Source: Bacteroidales bacterium (lineage in GTDB: Bacteria > Bacteroidota > Bacteroidia > Bacteroidales > F082). From it: a stretch of DNA of 64,000 nucleotides. Each line of letters opens with the position of its first letter. The first letter of the stretch is position 1. Where the stretch lies: the NCBI GenBank assembly GCA_016290215.1, contig JAEETH010000013.1, positions 1 to 64,000 of the forward strand. Reading direction: 5' to 3'. The position numbers and the translations under genes were made by a program. Positions 63,240 to 64,000 of the stretch are shown here, one piece after another. The notes under the pieces are model-generated. The model had not been told where the DNA came from, ran no database searches, and saw only the letters and a list, made by a program, of their open reading frames with translations.

Positions 63240-64000
63240 TTATCTTGCTTTCCGCTCCTCTTCCAGCTTCTTCATGAAGTCGGCGGAGGTGGTTTCGGCG
63301 TAGTTGATGTTCATCTTGCCTTTCAAGAACTTGGTCATCTTAATGTCGGCCAGTTGGTTCTTGAGGTTGTTGACTTGCTTCTCGTCCTTGAGGTAGTTGG
63401 CGGCAATCTTGTCGAGGTTGGCTTTCATGTCGTCTTCCAAGGTGGCGTAGTCGATGCCGGGGAAGATTTGTTTCAGCACGAAGTCTTTCACTTCTTCATC
63501 CTTGATGATGAGCTCGGGGTTGGCTTTCACGATGGCGTCTTCAATGAGTTGCCAACGCAGACCCTTCACGTAGTCTTTCTCGTAGTTCTTTTCGATGTCC
63601 TCGGCGGAGATGTTGCCTTGGCTGTTGTCAACAATCCAACGCTTCATGAAGGCATCGGGCAGGTCGAAGCGGACGGCGGCCACCAACTCGTCAATCATCT
63701 TGTTGAAGAGGATGGGGTCGATTTCGGCTTCATGCTGCTTCTCCATTTCGGCTTTGACGGCAGCCTTGAAAGCGTCGAGGTCCTTGATTTCTTGGTCGGG
63801 GAAAATCTTCTTGAAGAAGTCTTCGTCAAGCTCGGGCTTCTCGTCGCGGATGGCATCGTCGATGATGATGTTGAAGTCGCTGGCGGCGGGAGCATCTTCG
63901 CCCAAAATCTTGGCGGCTTCCTCTTCAGAACCGAATACCTTGGCGAAGTTGACGATGAACTCTGAGCCCACTTCCTTGTCGATGAACTTCTTGCGTTGGG
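63240..64000 (-). CDS. tig: trigger factor, C-terminal part (cut by window edge)
   Basis: About 253 residues are visible. The frame stays open to base 64000, so the apparent GTG at 63971 is not the real start. The visible part is the C-terminal chaperone domain: long helices with FDLPDAFMKRWI, EKDYVKGLRWQLIEDAI, I-K-D-E-E-V-K-D-F-V and the ending KKLEEERKAR. Trigger factor binds the ribosome exit and shields nascent chains. Its place before clpP-clpX is the classic order. The N-terminal ribosome-binding domain lies outside the window. Confidence 0.92.
   Translation of the reverse strand, partial: QRKKFIDKEVGSEFIVNFAKVFGSEEEAAKILGEDAPAASDFNIIIDDAIRDEKPELDEDFFKKIFPDQEIKDLDAFKAAVKAEMEKQHEAEIDPILFNKMIDELVAAVRFDLPDAFMKRWIVDNSQGNISAEDIEKNYEKDYVKGLRWQLIEDAIVKANPELIIKDEEVKDFVLKQIFPGIDYATLEDDMKANLDKIAANYLKDEKQVNNLKNQLADIKMTKFLKGKMNINYAETTSADFMKKLEEERKAR

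Noticed and set aside
63240-63971. Complete 243-aa gene starting at GTG 63971
   Set aside because: The frame continues open to the window edge and the visible part is only the C-terminal domain of trigger factor.

Overview
The window is from a Bacteroidales-type member of the Bacteroidota, probably gut- or host-associated. The evidence is: many promoters with the Bacteroidetes -7 box TAnnTTTG; a secreted protein with a type IX secretion (Por) C-terminal sorting domain; a complete Bat (aerotolerance) operon; a SusB-like GH97 enzyme; FISUMP-domain lipoproteins; and the ftsX-DUF3098-uppP-truB-queA cluster. No rRNA or tRNA gene was recognised.

Layout. (1) 1-549 has no protein gene, but on the minus strand it holds a promoter, a foldable ~350-nt segment and a perfect intrinsic terminator: a candidate structured RNA. 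(2) 550-19013, all minus strand, is an extracellular contractile injection system (eCIS, Afp/PVC/MAC relatives). In transcription order it encodes two modular cargo proteins (eCIS_core leader plus papain-fold hydrolase-like C-terminus), a DUF4255 cap, an acidic-insert sheath, two tube proteins, a 50-aa DUF5908 protein, a CIS_tube adaptor, a VgrG-like spike, a PAAR tip, a gp25 wedge, two baseplate proteins and a large unknown protein. No AAA+ ATPase, tape measure or recognisable fibre is seen. (3) 19108-20388 is aspartate kinase. (4) 20580-30022 is the moxR-DUF58-batA-E operon; its BatC carries four extra beta-repeat modules. (5) 30195-33188 is a T9SS-exported beta-propeller.

(6) 33308-45051 is acyl and lipid metabolism: a biotin-dependent acyl-CoA carboxylase alpha subunit, acyl-CoA dehydrogenase, rlmN, an acyl ligase/ACP/GNAT-like trio, GH97, and the carboxylase beta subunit lying directly behind a RelE/ParE-type toxin-antitoxin pair. 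(7) 45183-49337 is ftsX, DUF3098, uppP, truB and queA. (8) 49436-56519 holds an M49-like lipoprotein peptidase, a tandem-ABC peptide-transporter ATPase, a GIY-YIG nuclease flanked by 182-bp direct repeats, an M64 peptidase, CvpA and DUF4294. (9) 57076-60826 is a duplicated cassette: 8-bp tandem array, ~52-aa peptide gene, FISUMP lipoprotein gene. The two lipoproteins are nearly identical up to a sharply bounded divergent C-terminal segment, which resembles diversity-generating-retroelement targets. (10) 61191-64000 is clpX, clpP and the 3' part of tig.

The strongest leads for something undescribed are the RNA candidate at the left edge, the paired eCIS cargo proteins, the GIY-YIG/repeat element with compensatory stem changes, and the duplicated peptide/hypervariable-lipoprotein cassette. 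All function calls are from reading the sequence; nothing was searched against a database.
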